A stretch of 64,000 bases of DNA from Burkholderiales bacterium (GTDB lineage Bacteria > Pseudomonadota > Gammaproteobacteria > Burkholderiales > Burkholderiaceae_C). The stretch lies in contig JACRPO010000008.1 in the NCBI GenBank assembly GCA_016223165.1, positions 124,001 to 188,000 on the forward strand. Direction: 5' to 3'. Below are positions 41,514-52,432 of this stretch, one piece after another. Numbering within the stretch: the stretch's first letter is position 1; each line of letters opens with the position of its first letter. The translations under genes and the position numbers were made by a program. Under the pieces are notes generated by a model, which saw only the letters and a list, made by a program, of their open reading frames with translations, ran no database searches and was not told where the DNA came from.

Positions 41514-41885
41514 ATGAAGACACTCATCACGGCCGCCGCACTGACGATCGCGACGCTCACCGCCTTCGCGCAGGAGGCCACGCCGGCACCCGAGTTCGAC
41601 AAGTTCGTCTCGACGCGAACGCGCGCCGAAGTCCGCGGCGAGTTGCTGGCCGCCATCGCCAACGGCACGCACCGCCCGCAGGGCGAAGCCGCGTACGCCC
41701 CCGAGTACGAGCGCTTCATCTCGACGCAGACCCGCGCCGCGGTGCGCGGCGAGCTCCTGGCCGCGATCGCGCGTGGCGAGCACACGTCCTACGGCGAAGC
41801 CAGTCCGGAACCGCTGACCTTGCGCCATGCCGGCCCGGTCCCGGCGGCGACGTTGGCAAAGCGCAGCACCCACGCGCTGCAGTGA
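41514..41885 (+). CDS. DUF4148-type secreted protein
   Basis: A 123-residue protein with a signal peptide (MKTLITAAALTIATLTAFA). Two parallel repeats, FDKFVSTRTRAEVRGELLAAIANG and YERFISTQTRAAVRGELLAAIARG, are the TRAEVxAEL-type unit of DUF4148. Such small periplasmic proteins are abundant in Burkholderiales and usually stress-induced; their function is unknown. AAGGAG precedes the ATG, with a class A promoter upstream. Confidence 0.82.
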   Translation: MKTLITAAALTIATLTAFAQEATPAPEFDKFVSTRTRAEVRGELLAAIANGTHRPQGEAAYAPEYERFISTQTRAAVRGELLAAIARGEHTSYGEASPEPLTLRHAGPVPAATLAKRSTHALQ

Positions 41886-41915
41886 TGCGGCCCGGCAGCC
41901 CGCAGCACTGCCCCG

Positions 41916-42239
41916 TCAGTCCGCCGCCAATGCGCGGATGATGGGGCAGGCGCGCTTTGACGCGCCCGCGCCGCACTCGCGCACGAGCGATGTCAGCGCC
42001 TCGCGCATGGCCTTCAAGTCGCCGAGCCTTCGCTCGATGACCTCGATCTTGCGCTCGGCGAGTTCGCGGGTGTCAGCGCAGGCATGCGCCGCATCCAGTG
42101 CCAAGAGGCTGCCGACTTCTTCCAGCGTGAAGCCCAGCACCTGCGCGCGCTTGATGAACCGCACGCGGCTGACGGCATCGCCGGCATAGCGTCGCTGCCC
42201 GTTGATCGGCCGGTCCGGCTCAGCGTCGCCGGCACGCAC
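41916..42239 (-). pseudogene. MerR-family regulator lacking its N-terminal helix-turn-helix
   Basis: About 107 codons encode PDRPINGQRRYAGDAVSRVRFIKRAQVLGFTLEEVGSLLAL, then a dimerisation helix and CPIIRALAAD. The first about 25 residues with the DNA-recognition helix are missing, and no in-frame continuation supplies them. It ends like the fragment at 9159-9290. It is probably a decayed copy of a heavy-metal MerR. Confidence 0.75.
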
Positions 42240-42289
42240 CCCTTATGTTGATTTCGCGGTGTGAACAAGGGATCAATCCACTGAGCCAA

Positions 42290-42697
42290 TCAATGCTTCT
42301 GCAGGGTGTCGATCAAGGGACACGACACCTTGCCACGGCTCACGCAGCAGTCGCGCACGAGGGAGGCCAAGACCGACTCGATGCGCCGCAGATCCTTCAG
42401 CTTCTTGCGCACGTCCGCCAGTTTGACCTCGGCAAGTTTGCGCCCTTCATCGCAATGTGTGCCGTCATCTAGCTTCAGCAGGCCTGCCACTTCGTCCAGG
42501 CTGAAGCCCAAGCGCTGTGCGGCCTTCACGAACTTCACGCGGGCGATGTCCTCGGCCTCGTAGCGCCGGATGCCGCCGTAGGGCCGATCAGGCTCGGGCA
42601 GCAAGGCCCGGCGCTGGTAGAAGCGAACCGTCTCCACGTTGACCCCGGCCGCCTTGGCGACGGCCCCAATGGTCAGGCCGTTCTGATCACGTTCCAT
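42290..42697 (-). CDS. merR: Mercuric resistance regulator MerR
   Basis: A 135-residue MerR with the N-terminal helix-turn-helix ([62 protein letters not shown]). The Hg-binding cysteines are in place: [14 protein letters not shown], then [16 protein letters not shown]. It is divergent from merTPCA, with the operator between. The start MERDQNGLT places the ATG 6 bp from the -35 box of the structural promoter. Confidence 0.95.
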   Translation of the reverse strand: MERDQNGLTIGAVAKAAGVNVETVRFYQRRALLPEPDRPYGGIRRYEAEDIARVKFVKAAQRLGFSLDEVAGLLKLDDGTHCDEGRKLAEVKLADVRKKLKDLRRIESVLASLVRDCCVSRGKVSCPLIDTLQKH

Positions 42698-42702
42698 GCC
42701 GC

Positions 42703-42733
42703 TTGACTCCGTACATGAGTACGGAAATAAGCT
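42703..42733 (+). promoter_or_regulatory. mer promoter/operator
   Basis: TTGACT (42703-42708) and TAAGCT (42728-42733) are separated by 19 bp, the overlong spacer typical of MerR-activated promoters. The spacer holds the dyad CCGTAC-ATGA-GTACGG. Confidence 0.9.
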
Positions 42734-42768
42734 TACGCCACCGTCTCGAGACTCGCCAACGAAAGCGC

Positions 42769-43119
42769 ATGACAGAAACGCCGAGCGGGCGCGGAGCCCT
42801 CTTCGCAGGAGGACTGGCCGCAATTCTCGCGTCCACGTGCTGCCTTGGGCCGCTGGTGCTGGTGGCCCTGGGCTTCAGCGGCGCCTGGATCGGCAACCTC
42901 ACGGCACTGGAGCCCTACCGCCCGATCTTCATCGGCGCTGCGCTGCTCGCCATGTTCTTTGCCGGGCGACGCATCTATCGGCCGGCACAGGCCTGCAAGC
43001 CCGGCGAGGTCTGCGCCATTCCGCAAGTCCGGTCCACCTACAAGGCCATCTTCTGGATCGTCGGCGCGCTGGTTCTGATCGCGGTCGCCTTCCCCTATGT
43101 CCTTCCGCTGTTCTACTGA
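42769..43119 (+). CDS. merT: Mercuric transport protein MerT
   Basis: A 116-residue inner-membrane protein with three helices. The first-helix Cys pair ([15 protein letters not shown]) and the cytoplasmic pair in [15 protein letters not shown] carry Hg(II). The start MTETPSGRG lies 36 bp below the -10 box. It is the first gene of merTPCA. Confidence 0.93.
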   Translation: MTETPSGRGALFAGGLAAILASTCCLGPLVLVALGFSGAWIGNLTALEPYRPIFIGAALLAMFFAGRRIYRPAQACKPGEVCAIPQVRSTYKAIFWIVGALVLIAVAFPYVLPLFY

Positions 43120-43132
43120 GCAGGAGTTCTCC

Positions 43133-43405
43133 ATGAAGAAGCTGTTCCTGACCACCATGCTCGCCATCGCCGCCGCCGCGCAGGCGGCACCTCAAACCGT
43201 CACGCTCGACGTGCCCGGCATGACCTGCGCAGCCTGTCCGATCACCGTGAAGAAGGCGATCTCGAAGGTCGAGGGCGTGAACAAGGTCGACGTGAGCTAC
43301 GAGAAGCGCCAGGCCGTCGTGACCTTCGACGATGCCAAGGCCAGCGTGCAGAAGCTGACCCAGGCGACCGAGAACGCGGGCTATCCGTCCACCGTCAAGC
43401 GCTGA
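43133..43405 (+). CDS. merP: Periplasmic mercury-binding protein MerP
   Basis: A 90-residue HMA-fold protein with a signal peptide (KKLFLTTMLAIAAAAQA) and the metal site GMTCAACPITVKKA. It scavenges Hg(II) in the periplasm and passes it to MerT. GGAG precedes the ATG; spacing from merT is 13 bp. Confidence 0.93.
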   Translation: MKKLFLTTMLAIAAAAQAAPQTVTLDVPGMTCAACPITVKKAISKVEGVNKVDVSYEKRQAVVTFDDAKASVQKLTQATENAGYPSTVKR

Positions 43406-43431
43406 ACCGCAGCAGCGGTGAGGAGGCCACC

Positions 43432-45559
<2,128 letters not shown>

Positions 45560-45586
45560 AGCGCGTGCGCCACTGGCGCTGGCCCG

Positions 45587-45763
45587 CGCATCGCCGAACT
45601 CGACGGTCTGATTCGGGCGATCGAGTGCGGCGCCCATGATGAACTGGCAGTGGCTCGTCGCATGCTGGTGGCCGCCATCGAAGATCGGCAGGCCGCCTTG
45701 AGGAATTTGGCAGGAATGTTGTCGAGTGCCTGCTGCCCAGTGGCAGTTGGGGCTGCGCTGTGA
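45587..45763 (+). pseudogene. merD: merD C-terminal remnant
   Basis: About 58 codons (RIAELDGLIRAIECGAHDELAVARRMLVAAIEDRQAALRNLAGML) resemble the C-terminal coiled half of MerD, the co-regulator normally found after merA. The N-terminal DNA-binding half is absent. Its stop overlaps the start of the patatin remnant. Confidence 0.6.
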
Positions 45764-46260
45764 CGCGGCTGCGCGGCGAGGCCCAGGATGAGGCCACCCG
45801 GGCTCCAGACCCTCGCAGAGCGCTTGTGCTGTGCGGTGGCGGGGCCCGCGGCGCGATGGAGGTCGGCTTCTACCGCCCCATCAGGGAGCTGGGCCTCTCG
45901 TTCGATCTCGTCGTCGGCAGTTCGGTGGGCGCGCTCAACGGAGCATGCATCGCCGGCGGCATGCCGCCTGATGAACTGGCTCAGTGGTGGCGGCGCGTTG
46001 GCCGCGCCGATGTTGTCGGCTGGCATTGGCAGGCACTCTGGCGCGGTGGCGGGCCGTGAGCTTCGACCCTCTGCGGCTGCGACCTGCAGCACCATCGGCG
46101 ACAGGGCGTGGTCGTGCGGGTCGTCGAACCCCGCCTGGACATCGATGTCGGGCTGCTCGACTTCGGACACGCCGATGCGTTGATGGATGCCGCCTATGAG
46201 CAGACCCTCGCGGCCTTCGAAAAGTCGGATGACGATGCTCGGCCTGCTGCGCGCTTTTAG
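45760..46260 (+). pseudogene. Patatin-like phospholipase remnant
   Basis: The N-terminal patatin motifs are present (RALVLCGGGARGAMEVGFYRPI; LVVGSSVGALNGACIAGG). The frame then ends about residue 99, and the tail (VVEPRLDIDVGLLDFGHADALMDAAYEQTLAAF) continues in another frame after an internal deletion. It is inserted between merA/merD and merE. Confidence 0.75.
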
Positions 46261-46274
46261 GCCGAAACGACACC

Positions 46275-46514
46275 ATGACGAATCAGATGACTTCGAATCA
46301 CCAGACGGCGCGCCAGCGCCTCGGCGCCTACCGGCTCGCAGCGTTGGCTGTTGTAACCTGCCCTTGCCACTTGCCGATCTGGATCGCGGTGTTCTCCGGC
46401 ACCTCTGCCGGCGCGGTCCTCGGCGAACACTGGGGTCTTGCGACCCTGACACTGACCGGCCTGTTCGTTGCGTCCGCGGCCGGCGCGATGCGGATGTTCG
46501 GCCGGAAGGGGTGA
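46275..46514 (+). CDS. merE: Broad mercury transporter MerE
   Basis: A 79-residue protein with two helices and the metal pair VVTCPCHLPIWIAVFSGTSAGAVLGEHWG, the MerE signature. MerE imports Hg(II) and methylmercury. It is separated from merA by the merD and patatin debris, so its expression from the mer promoter depends on readthrough. Confidence 0.88.
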   Translation: MTNQMTSNHQTARQRLGAYRLAALAVVTCPCHLPIWIAVFSGTSAGAVLGEHWGLATLTLTGLFVASAAGAMRMFGRKG

Positions 46515-46694
46515 TCGTTGTGTGGGTAGCTGAACCTATCACCTTGATGATCACCGCGATGCCGAGTCAGCCCGCCCGAGAAGCCGGTTCAAGCCTCAGG
46601 CACCACGACTCGAGCAGGTCCTGCTGCCAGGGGTATGCATCAGAGCAACGCATCGGCATGAGAGCCGTGCCGACGCGTTTGCCCTCTTCGTGCT

Positions 46695-47774
46695 TCAGAA
46701 CTTCAGACGCATGCCTGCCGTCGCGAAGGAGACCTCGTCGAAGCTTGCGCCGGGCCGGTCCAGCTTATGCTGCTTGAGGCCGGCGTACACATCGAGCCAC
46801 TTCTCGGCCGCGTACACGTAGCCCACCCCGTACGACTCCGACCGGTCGCCATCGAGGGCGAAGTCCTCACCACGGCCGTAGTCGATCGCCACGGAGTGCT
46901 TGCCGCTCGTGTAGCCGATCTTGGCGTAGCCGAACTTCTTCTTCGGGAGCGCGGGGTTGTCGTCCTCGCTCGTGCCGCCGCCGAGCGTGAAGTTCAAGCC
47001 GTTGGCCAACAGCACGGACGCCGAGCCGCCGACCGTGTCCTCGTTGCCCGACACGCCACCCTTCTGCTCGCGCGAGAAACCCAGCGCAGCAGCCAGCTTG
47101 TGGCCGCCGCCGATGTCAGTGCTCAGCCAGGCGGCTGCCTCGTGCACGTCGTTGTTGCCCTTGTTGCCGTAGCTCAGCGAGAGGTTCACCGGCCCGAGCT
47201 TGGGCGAGTCGTAGCGGATGCGGTCGTAGCGGCTCTCGAAGTCGAGGTTGCCGATGGTCGAGTCGATGGCCGGGCCGAAGCCGGCGTCGTTGCGGAATGC
47301 GAACTTGCCGCCGATGTCGGTCACGCCCGAGTAGTGGATCACCGTGGTTCCGGAGAGGTCGACTTCCATGCCGCCGTTCGCGGCTCCATCGCCTTGGCCG
47401 AAGCTGACCTTGCCGTACGGGCTCAACAAGTAAGCCTCGGCGTGCCGCTCGTTGAAGGTGGCGTCGACGCTGCGCGTCGTCATGCTGATGCCGCTCGACG
47501 GGTTGGAGGTGTAGCCGACCTCCCAGTTGATGCCGGCCTTGAGGCCCGGGGCGAACTCATGCGCACCCGTGAACCGGAAGCGCGTCTGCGAGTTGACGTT
47601 GTCGGCGTTGAACAGTCGGCTCTGCGTCCCGTCGTCCACGCTCGTCAGCAGGCGGTTGACCTGCCCCGACAGCTTGTACTCGAAGGCATGCGCTTCGAGC
47701 GCCACGCCCAGCGCGGCGACGCCAAGCGACAGAGCAGCGAGCGCATGGCCCTTGCGGGCATTGAAGTTCTTCAT
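46695..47774 (-). CDS. Outer-membrane porin (Gram-negative, betaproteobacterial type)
   Basis: A 359-residue beta-barrel with a signal peptide (ALAALSLGVAALGVALEAHA). It opens FEYKLSGQVNRLLTSVDDGTQS and ends with FATAGMRLKF, a C-terminal aromatic signal for Bam assembly. Alternating strands (RFRFTGAHEF, GKVSFGQGDG) fit the porin_4 family. AAAGGA precedes the ATG. The class A ECF promoter lies about 180 bp upstream, suggesting envelope-stress control. Confidence 0.87.
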   Translation of the reverse strand: MKNFNARKGHALAALSLGVAALGVALEAHAFEYKLSGQVNRLLTSVDDGTQSRLFNADNVNSQTRFRFTGAHEFAPGLKAGINWEVGYTSNPSSGISMTTRSVDATFNERHAEAYLLSPYGKVSFGQGDGAANGGMEVDLSGTTVIHYSGVTDIGGKFAFRNDAGFGPAIDSTIGNLDFESRYDRIRYDSPKLGPVNLSLSYGNKGNNDVHEAAAWLSTDIGGGHKLAAALGFSREQKGGVSGNEDTVGGSASVLLANGLNFTLGGGTSEDDNPALPKKKFGYAKIGYTSGKHSVAIDYGRGEDFALDGDRSESYGVGYVYAAEKWLDVYAGLKQHKLDRPGASFDEVSFATAGMRLKF

Positions 47775-47952
47775 CGTTGTTCCTTTCGTGAGGGAAAGCC
47801 AAGTCACGTTGCCGGACACCAGGGTCTTCGTATCGCGAGCACTCCTCCGGTGACGAACTTCAGCCAAGGCGAACTCGTCCCGATGTCCGTTGCACCGGCC
47901 GGCGGCATCACTCGGTTGAGTGAGTGAACCCCCGGTGGGTGTCTCTGAATTG

Positions 47953-47978
47953 GTCGCGCCTCTCGTCGAAGGCGTGAC
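47953..47978 (-). promoter_or_regulatory. Class A ECF promoter of porin gene
   Basis: The minus strand has GTCACG (47973-47978), a 16-bp spacer and CGAC (47953-47956), directed at the porin with a leader of about 170 bp. Confidence 0.68.
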
Positions 47979-48139
47979 AGGTGCCATGCACCCGCCATCG
48001 CAGTCGCGCTCGATCGTCGACTCGCGATACGGCGGGACAGGAGATCAAGACGTCGGGTGTGTCACCAGCGAGCGTCGCGACCTAGTCTCCGCACACGAGC
48101 CGGCCATTGCGGCTCTCAAAGGAAAAGCCTGCCAATTTC

Positions 48140-48155
48140 TGGACTTATCAGTCCA
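48140..48155. promoter_or_regulatory. Palindrome GGAC-N6-GTCC upstream of AraC gene
   Basis: TGGACT-TATC-AGTCCA is a perfect 6-bp inverted repeat. The GGAC-N6-GTCC core also occurs beside the TetR gene (51786-51799), making this a candidate TetR operator. Confidence 0.5.
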
Positions 48156-48230
48156 CAACCACTAGAGTGCGAAGGAACAAGCGTGACGCTCAGGTACGAA
48201 TCGACGGCGTCACCAGGAGTCTCGACCGAC

Positions 48231-49070
48231 ATGGACCGCCTCTCGCAACTCCTCGAACGCTTCTCGCTGAGCGCCGGCGTCTTCTACACGGGCAACATCT
48301 GCGGCGTGCACGACTTCGAGCACGACGCCAGGCGGGGGCATGTCCACCTCGTCAAGCGGGGCCCGGTGCAGCTCATCGGCGGCCCTGAAGGTGGTCTGTC
48401 GATCACCGAACCCAGCCTGCTGTTCATGCCCCGCGCCGACGCGCACAAGCTCATCGCGGACGACCGCCACGGTGCCGACGTCGTCTGCGCGGCGATTCAG
48501 TTCGGCGCCGGCGGCTCCAATCCCATCACCGATTCGCTGCCCAGCCTCGTGGTGATTCCGCTGCGCGAGTTGCCGGGTGCGCAGCCCCTTCTGGAGTTGC
48601 TGTATGAAGAGGCGTTTTCGCTGTACTGCGGGCGCCAGGCCGCGCTGGACCGCTTGTGCGAGATCCTGCTCATCCGGCTGCTGCGCCATTGCCTCGACCG
48701 CGGCCTCGTCAAGGGAGGGGCCTTGTCCGGGTTGTCCGACCCCCGCCTGGCGAAAGCCTTGACGGCACTTCACGCGAACCCTGCCAAGGAGTGGGAACTG
48801 ACCGAGATGGCGAACCTGGCCGGCATGTCCCGGGCTCGATTCGCCGTTCGCTTCCGCGAAATCACGGGCGAGACCCCGGCGAACTACCTGGCGACCTGGC
48901 GCATCAACCTCGCCCAGAGCCTGCTGCGGTCGGGGCGACCACTGAAGCACGTTTCGGTCGAGGTGGGCTACGGAAGCCCGAGCGCGCTCACTCGCGCCTT
49001 CGTCCGCAAGATGGGCATCTCGCCCACCGGTTGGCTGAAGACCGTGGAGACGGGCGCCGCAGTCGCCTGA
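48231..49070 (+). CDS. AraC-family regulator with cupin, second copy
   Basis: A 279-residue protein built like 3078-3914: cupin half (GHVHLVKRGPVQLIGG, FMPRADAHKLIADD) and double helix-turn-helix (MANLAGMSRARFAVRFREITGETP, HVSVEVGYGSPSALTRAFVRKMGISP). It precedes a same-strand series of carboxymuconolactone-decarboxylase-family genes, its likely targets. The start MDRLSQLL was chosen by alignment with the paralogue. Confidence 0.87.
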   Translation: MDRLSQLLERFSLSAGVFYTGNICGVHDFEHDARRGHVHLVKRGPVQLIGGPEGGLSITEPSLLFMPRADAHKLIADDRHGADVVCAAIQFGAGGSNPITDSLPSLVVIPLRELPGAQPLLELLYEEAFSLYCGRQAALDRLCEILLIRLLRHCLDRGLVKGGALSGLSDPRLAKALTALHANPAKEWELTEMANLAGMSRARFAVRFREITGETPANYLATWRINLAQSLLRSGRPLKHVSVEVGYGSPSALTRAFVRKMGISPTGWLKTVETGAAVA

Positions 49071-49223
49071 GGCACTGCCCTTGCCGGCGCAAGCGAGACG
49101 CGCGGTCAAGAACTCGACACACCGAGCCGGCTCGCGCGGGGTGCCGATCCCTACGATGGCCGTCGGTGCACGTCTCCAAGGGGTCGCGCCCGCAACCAAT
49201 CCACCGATGGAGTACCCCCCGAC

Positions 49224-49793
49224 ATGTCCAGCGTTCCCATGCTTCCGACTCTTCGGCTCCTCGACCATGCCGCCTCACAGGGACCACAGAAGGACATCCT
49301 GGACCATGCCCAGAAGCTGGTGGGCTTCGTGCCGAACATGTACCGCGGCATGGCAAATGCCCCGGCCGTATTGAGCACCTACCTGCACGGCTACGGCCTG
49401 TTCCGCAAGGAAGCCGGCTTCAGCCCGGCCGAGCAGGAGGTCGTCTTCCTGGCCGTGAGCGCGGTCAACGGCTGCGGCTATTGCACCGCCGCCCACAGCA
49501 TGATTGCCGAGAAGAAGTCCGGCGTGCCCGCCGACGCGCTCGAAGCGATCCGGGCCGGCAAGACGATCCCCGATGCACGCCTCGCGGCCCTGTTCACGTT
49601 CACCCAGGCGATGGTCAGGACCCAAGGCAGGCCCGATGCGGCCACCGTGGCGGCTTTCCTCTCCGCGGGTTTCGACGAGGTGAAGGTGCTGTACGTGATC
49701 CTCGGCATCGCCGTGAAGACGCTGAGCAACTTCAGCAACCATGTCTTCGCGACGCCCGTGGACGAGGTGTTCGCGGCGTACAAGGTTGCCTGA
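49224..49793 (+). CDS. Carboxymuconolactone decarboxylase-family (AhpD-like) protein
   Basis: A 189-residue all-helical protein with the AhpD-type redox motif VNGCGYCTAAHSMIAEK (CxxC plus His). It is probably an alkylhydroperoxidase or thiol oxidoreductase and not a true decarboxylase. It resembles 52433-52951 throughout (LVGFVPNMYRGMANAPAVL versus LGMAPNIIRTLAHAPAAL). Confidence 0.87.
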   Translation: MSSVPMLPTLRLLDHAASQGPQKDILDHAQKLVGFVPNMYRGMANAPAVLSTYLHGYGLFRKEAGFSPAEQEVVFLAVSAVNGCGYCTAAHSMIAEKKSGVPADALEAIRAGKTIPDARLAALFTFTQAMVRTQGRPDAATVAAFLSAGFDEVKVLYVILGIAVKTLSNFSNHVFATPVDEVFAAYKVA

Positions 49794-49848
49794 CGAGCGA
49801 CCGCCCGGACTGCCCGAGGCGGCGCGCCGAGATTCCCGGAGGCTTCGG

Positions 49849-50250
49849 TTGGGCAACCTTGCTCCGTACCACACCACCCTGTTGATGCTCTCGCTCGCGG
49901 GAGTGCTGTTGGTGGTCCAGCTCATCGTGGCCGACCTCGCGGCCATCCGCAGCAAGCACAAGGCCGGCTACCCCATTGCGGCGGACAGCACACGGTTCCT
50001 GTTCCGCTCTGCCCGAGCGCACATCAACACGAACGAAAGCATCGCCGCCTTCGCCCTGCTGGGTTTCGTCGGGGTCCTTCTCAACGCCAGCCCCGCCTGG
50101 CTGAATGGCCTGGCCGTCCTCTGGCTCGCTTCCCGGCTGGCGCACATGGGCTTCTATTACGCCAACTGGAAGCCCTTGCGATCTTTGGCCTTCGCGGTGA
50201 GCCTGGTCGCACTGCTCGGGCTCGCGGTGACCGACCTGGCCTCCTGGTGA
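49849..50250 (+). CDS. MAPEG-family membrane protein
   Basis: A 133-residue four-helix protein (LLMLSLAGVLLVVQLIVADLAA; HINTNESIAAFALLGFVGVLLNAS; AVLWLASRLAHMGFYYAN; LAFAVSLVALLGLAV). RSARAHINTNESIAAFA is the MAPEG signature, a group with glutathione-dependent enzymes. A TTG start is preferred because GGAGG lies 7 bp upstream; the first ATG (49885) has no such site. Confidence 0.82.
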   Translation: MGNLAPYHTTLLMLSLAGVLLVVQLIVADLAAIRSKHKAGYPIAADSTRFLFRSARAHINTNESIAAFALLGFVGVLLNASPAWLNGLAVLWLASRLAHMGFYYANWKPLRSLAFAVSLVALLGLAVTDLASW

Positions 50251-50281
50251 TCCGGGTGATTGTGATGGGGGCCGACCGATC

Positions 50282-50590
50282 GTGACGCCTGGCGACGTGC
50301 CGGAGGCCTTCGAGCGGGACATGGGGTGCACCAGCGCCGAGTTGCTGGCGTCGCTCGCGACGGCGCTGCCCGGCGCCGTCCTGCTGGTCAACGCCGAACG
50401 GGCGAGCGCGTCGGCCGTCTTCGACGCCGGGGCCTTGCACATTCACTGGAGCACACTCCCCCCACGGCGCATCGCGCTGCTGGTGATTCCCAGAACGCTC
50501 GTGAGCTTCCGGTACGAACGCATGAGCCCGGCACGGCGGCACGAGATACAACGCCGATTCGACATGGTGTACCAACGCGGCGGTGGATGA
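50282..50590 (+). CDS. Hypothetical 102-residue protein
   Basis: A GTG start, mixed alpha/beta protein (GCTSAELLASLATALPGAVLLVN; LHIHWSTLPPRRIALLVIPRTLVSFRYERMS). No family was recognised. It stands between MAPEG and CMD genes on the same strand with short gaps and is likely part of their operon. Confidence 0.6.
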   Translation: MTPGDVPEAFERDMGCTSAELLASLATALPGAVLLVNAERASASAVFDAGALHIHWSTLPPRRIALLVIPRTLVSFRYERMSPARRHEIQRRFDMVYQRGGG

Positions 50591-50625
50591 GGGGAGCAGC
50601 CCACCACCACCAGGAGGCCACGACG

Positions 50626-51174
50626 ATGCCCTACTTTCTCTCGCTGCCCGTTGACGCCGGTGTCCGGCACATTCTTCGACTCAATCCGGCGGCCGGCCGG
50701 GCCCTCATCGAGTTCCACGAAGCCGTTCTCAGAACGGACTCGCAGCTGCGGGCTCAGGACAAGGAACTCATCGCCGCCTACGTATCCGGCCTGAATGACT
50801 GCAAGTACTGCTACGGGGTGCACGCCGAGACCGCCGCGGCGTTCGGCATCGACGCCGCCGTTTTCGAGGAACTGCTCGCCGACGTGGACACCGCGCGCAT
50901 CGACGCGCGGCTCAAGCCCATCCTGCGGTTCGCGCGGCAGTTGACTGTCGATCCGTCGAAGGCCACTCAGGCCCAGGCCGACGCGGTGTTCGAGGTGGGC
51001 TGGACCGAGCGCGACCTCCACGATGCGGTCCTCACCGTCGGTCTGTTCAACCTGATGAATCGACTGCTGGAAGCCCATGGGGTCAAGGGCGCTGCGGCGC
51101 TCTTCAAGGAGCGTGGCCAAGCGCTGAAGGACGCCGGCTACGCACCGCTGCTGGCCCACCTCAGGCAAGGCTGA
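50626..51174 (+). CDS. Carboxymuconolactone decarboxylase-family peroxidase-like protein
   Basis: A 182-residue protein with SGLNDCKYCYGVHAETAAAFGID (CxxC and His) and LRFARQLTVDPSKATQAQADAVF, typical of peroxidase-related CMD proteins. A strong AGGAGG precedes the ATG. It is convergent with the TetR gene 11 bp away. Confidence 0.87.
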   Translation: MPYFLSLPVDAGVRHILRLNPAAGRALIEFHEAVLRTDSQLRAQDKELIAAYVSGLNDCKYCYGVHAETAAAFGIDAAVFEELLADVDTARIDARLKPILRFARQLTVDPSKATQAQADAVFEVGWTERDLHDAVLTVGLFNLMNRLLEAHGVKGAAALFKERGQALKDAGYAPLLAHLRQG

Positions 51175-51185
51175 CCCGCACCAGG

Positions 51186-51773
51186 CTACTTCAGGGTTGA
51201 AACGACGAGGTCGACGACGTTCAGGACCTTCTTCGTCGGTGTGCCGGCCTTCACCATCGTGCGAAGCCCGGCGATGCTGGACATCAGGTAGTCGGCCAAT
51301 GCCGCCGCCGAACGCGAACGAGTGACCTCGCCTGCCCGTTGCCCGCGCTCCAGCGCCTTCTCCATGACGGCGCGGATGCGGGTGATGCCCGCGTCCACCC
51401 ACTCGGCAAAGACAGGCTCTCGTTGCCCGAACTCCGCTGCCGTGTTCATGATGAGGCAGCCGATCGGTGGCTCCTTGTGGGCGCCCTCACTTCCGATCTC
51501 CACCAACGTGGTGCGGATGAACCCCAATGGCGTGTCGCTGGACTCGAGGCGCTGCCTCAGCATCGCAACCATGCGGTCCGTGTAGGCGGCGATGCACCGG
51601 CCGAACAACTGCTGCTTGCCGCCAAAGGCCTGGTAGAGGCTGCTCTTGGACAGGTGAGTCGCCTCGAGCAGGTCCTGCAACGACGTGGCCTCGTAGCCCT
51701 TTGCCCAGAAGGCGCGCGTTGCCGCTCCGACCACCCGGTCGGGGTCGAACTCGATGGGTCGTCCTGTTGCCAT
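51186..51773 (-). CDS. TetR-family regulator
   Basis: A 195-residue repressor with an N-terminal helix-turn-helix (VVGAATRAFWAKGYEATSLQDLLEATHLSKSSLYQAFGGKQQLF) and a helical ligand domain. GGAC-N6-GTCC lies just upstream (51786-51799) and again before the AraC gene, so it probably controls itself and the 48-51 kb series. The ligand is unknown; electrophiles are plausible given the CMD and MAPEG neighbours. Confidence 0.88.
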   Translation of the reverse strand: MATGRPIEFDPDRVVGAATRAFWAKGYEATSLQDLLEATHLSKSSLYQAFGGKQQLFGRCIAAYTDRMVAMLRQRLESSDTPLGFIRTTLVEIGSEGAHKEPPIGCLIMNTAAEFGQREPVFAEWVDAGITRIRAVMEKALERGQRAGEVTRSRSAAALADYLMSSIAGLRTMVKAGTPTKKVLNVVDLVVSTLK

Positions 51774-51785
51774 CGGCGCAGTTTA

Positions 51786-51799
51786 GGACCGCTCAGTCC
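51786..51799. promoter_or_regulatory. Candidate TetR operator GGAC-N6-GTCC
   Basis: An inverted repeat (extended on both sides as TTTAGG and CCTAAA) immediately upstream of the TetR gene. Confidence 0.55.
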
Positions 51800-51937
51800 C
51801 TAAAGCAACGCCACGGGGAGGACCCAGGCGGCTTTGACAACGCAGGGTCGCGTCATCGAGACGGGCGGTATTTCGACTCCACCGTGCGGGTGAGAAGGTC
51901 GGCCACTGCCCTTGCGGCGGCCCCCGCGAGTTCACCG

Positions 51938-52279
51938 ATGCACGAGCCGCATGCGGTAGACCTGACCAACGTCGAGATCTTCACGTCGTTGTCGACGCAG
52001 CCGTGCCTGCTCGAGTTCTGGGCGCCATGGTGCGCGCCATGCCTGGCGATGGCGCCGGTGATGCGCGAGCTCGTTCACGAGCTGCAAGGCGTCGCGAAGG
52101 TGGGACGGGTGGACGTCGAAGCGACGCCCGACATTGCCAGGCGGTTCGGCGTTGCCAACGCGCCGACCCTCGTTCTCTTCGTGGACGGCCAGGCGGTGGC
52201 TCGCGTCGTGGGCTTCCAGCCGTCGGCACCGCTGAAACGATGGGTGCGGCAGATCCTGAGGGCAACAGGTCCCAGGTGA
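51938..52279 (+). CDS. Cytoplasmic thioredoxin-like protein
   Basis: A 113-residue thioredoxin with active site WAPWCAPCLAMAPVM and cis-Pro region NAPTLVLFVDGQAVARVVGF. No signal peptide is seen. The active site CAPC differs from the classical CGPC. It lies among CMD-family genes and could supply their electrons. Confidence 0.87.
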   Translation: MHEPHAVDLTNVEIFTSLSTQPCLLEFWAPWCAPCLAMAPVMRELVHELQGVAKVGRVDVEATPDIARRFGVANAPTLVLFVDGQAVARVVGFQPSAPLKRWVRQILRATGPR

Positions 52280-52432
52280 CAGGCCTGCGCGCTCGAGCGC
52301 TGCTTGCGCAGCACCCTGCCGCGAGACGCCCAGTGGTCAGTTGAAGACTCGGGGCAACCCCAGGCAAGTCTCGTGTTCCTACATTGAGCCAAGTGCAATT
52401 CCGCACTGCTCACCGTTCTTCTGGAGTCACTC

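Larger units (their letters stand above)
47775..48230. other. Control region between porin and AraC genes
   Basis: A 456-bp intergenic stretch with the class A promoter of the porin (47953-47978) and, near the AraC side, the palindrome at 48140-48155. I see no gene in it. Confidence 0.6.

Noticed and set aside
46353..46378. GTAACC-N16-CGAT inside merE
   Set aside because: It lies within a coding region, differs in the -10 box and has no gene suitably placed downstream.
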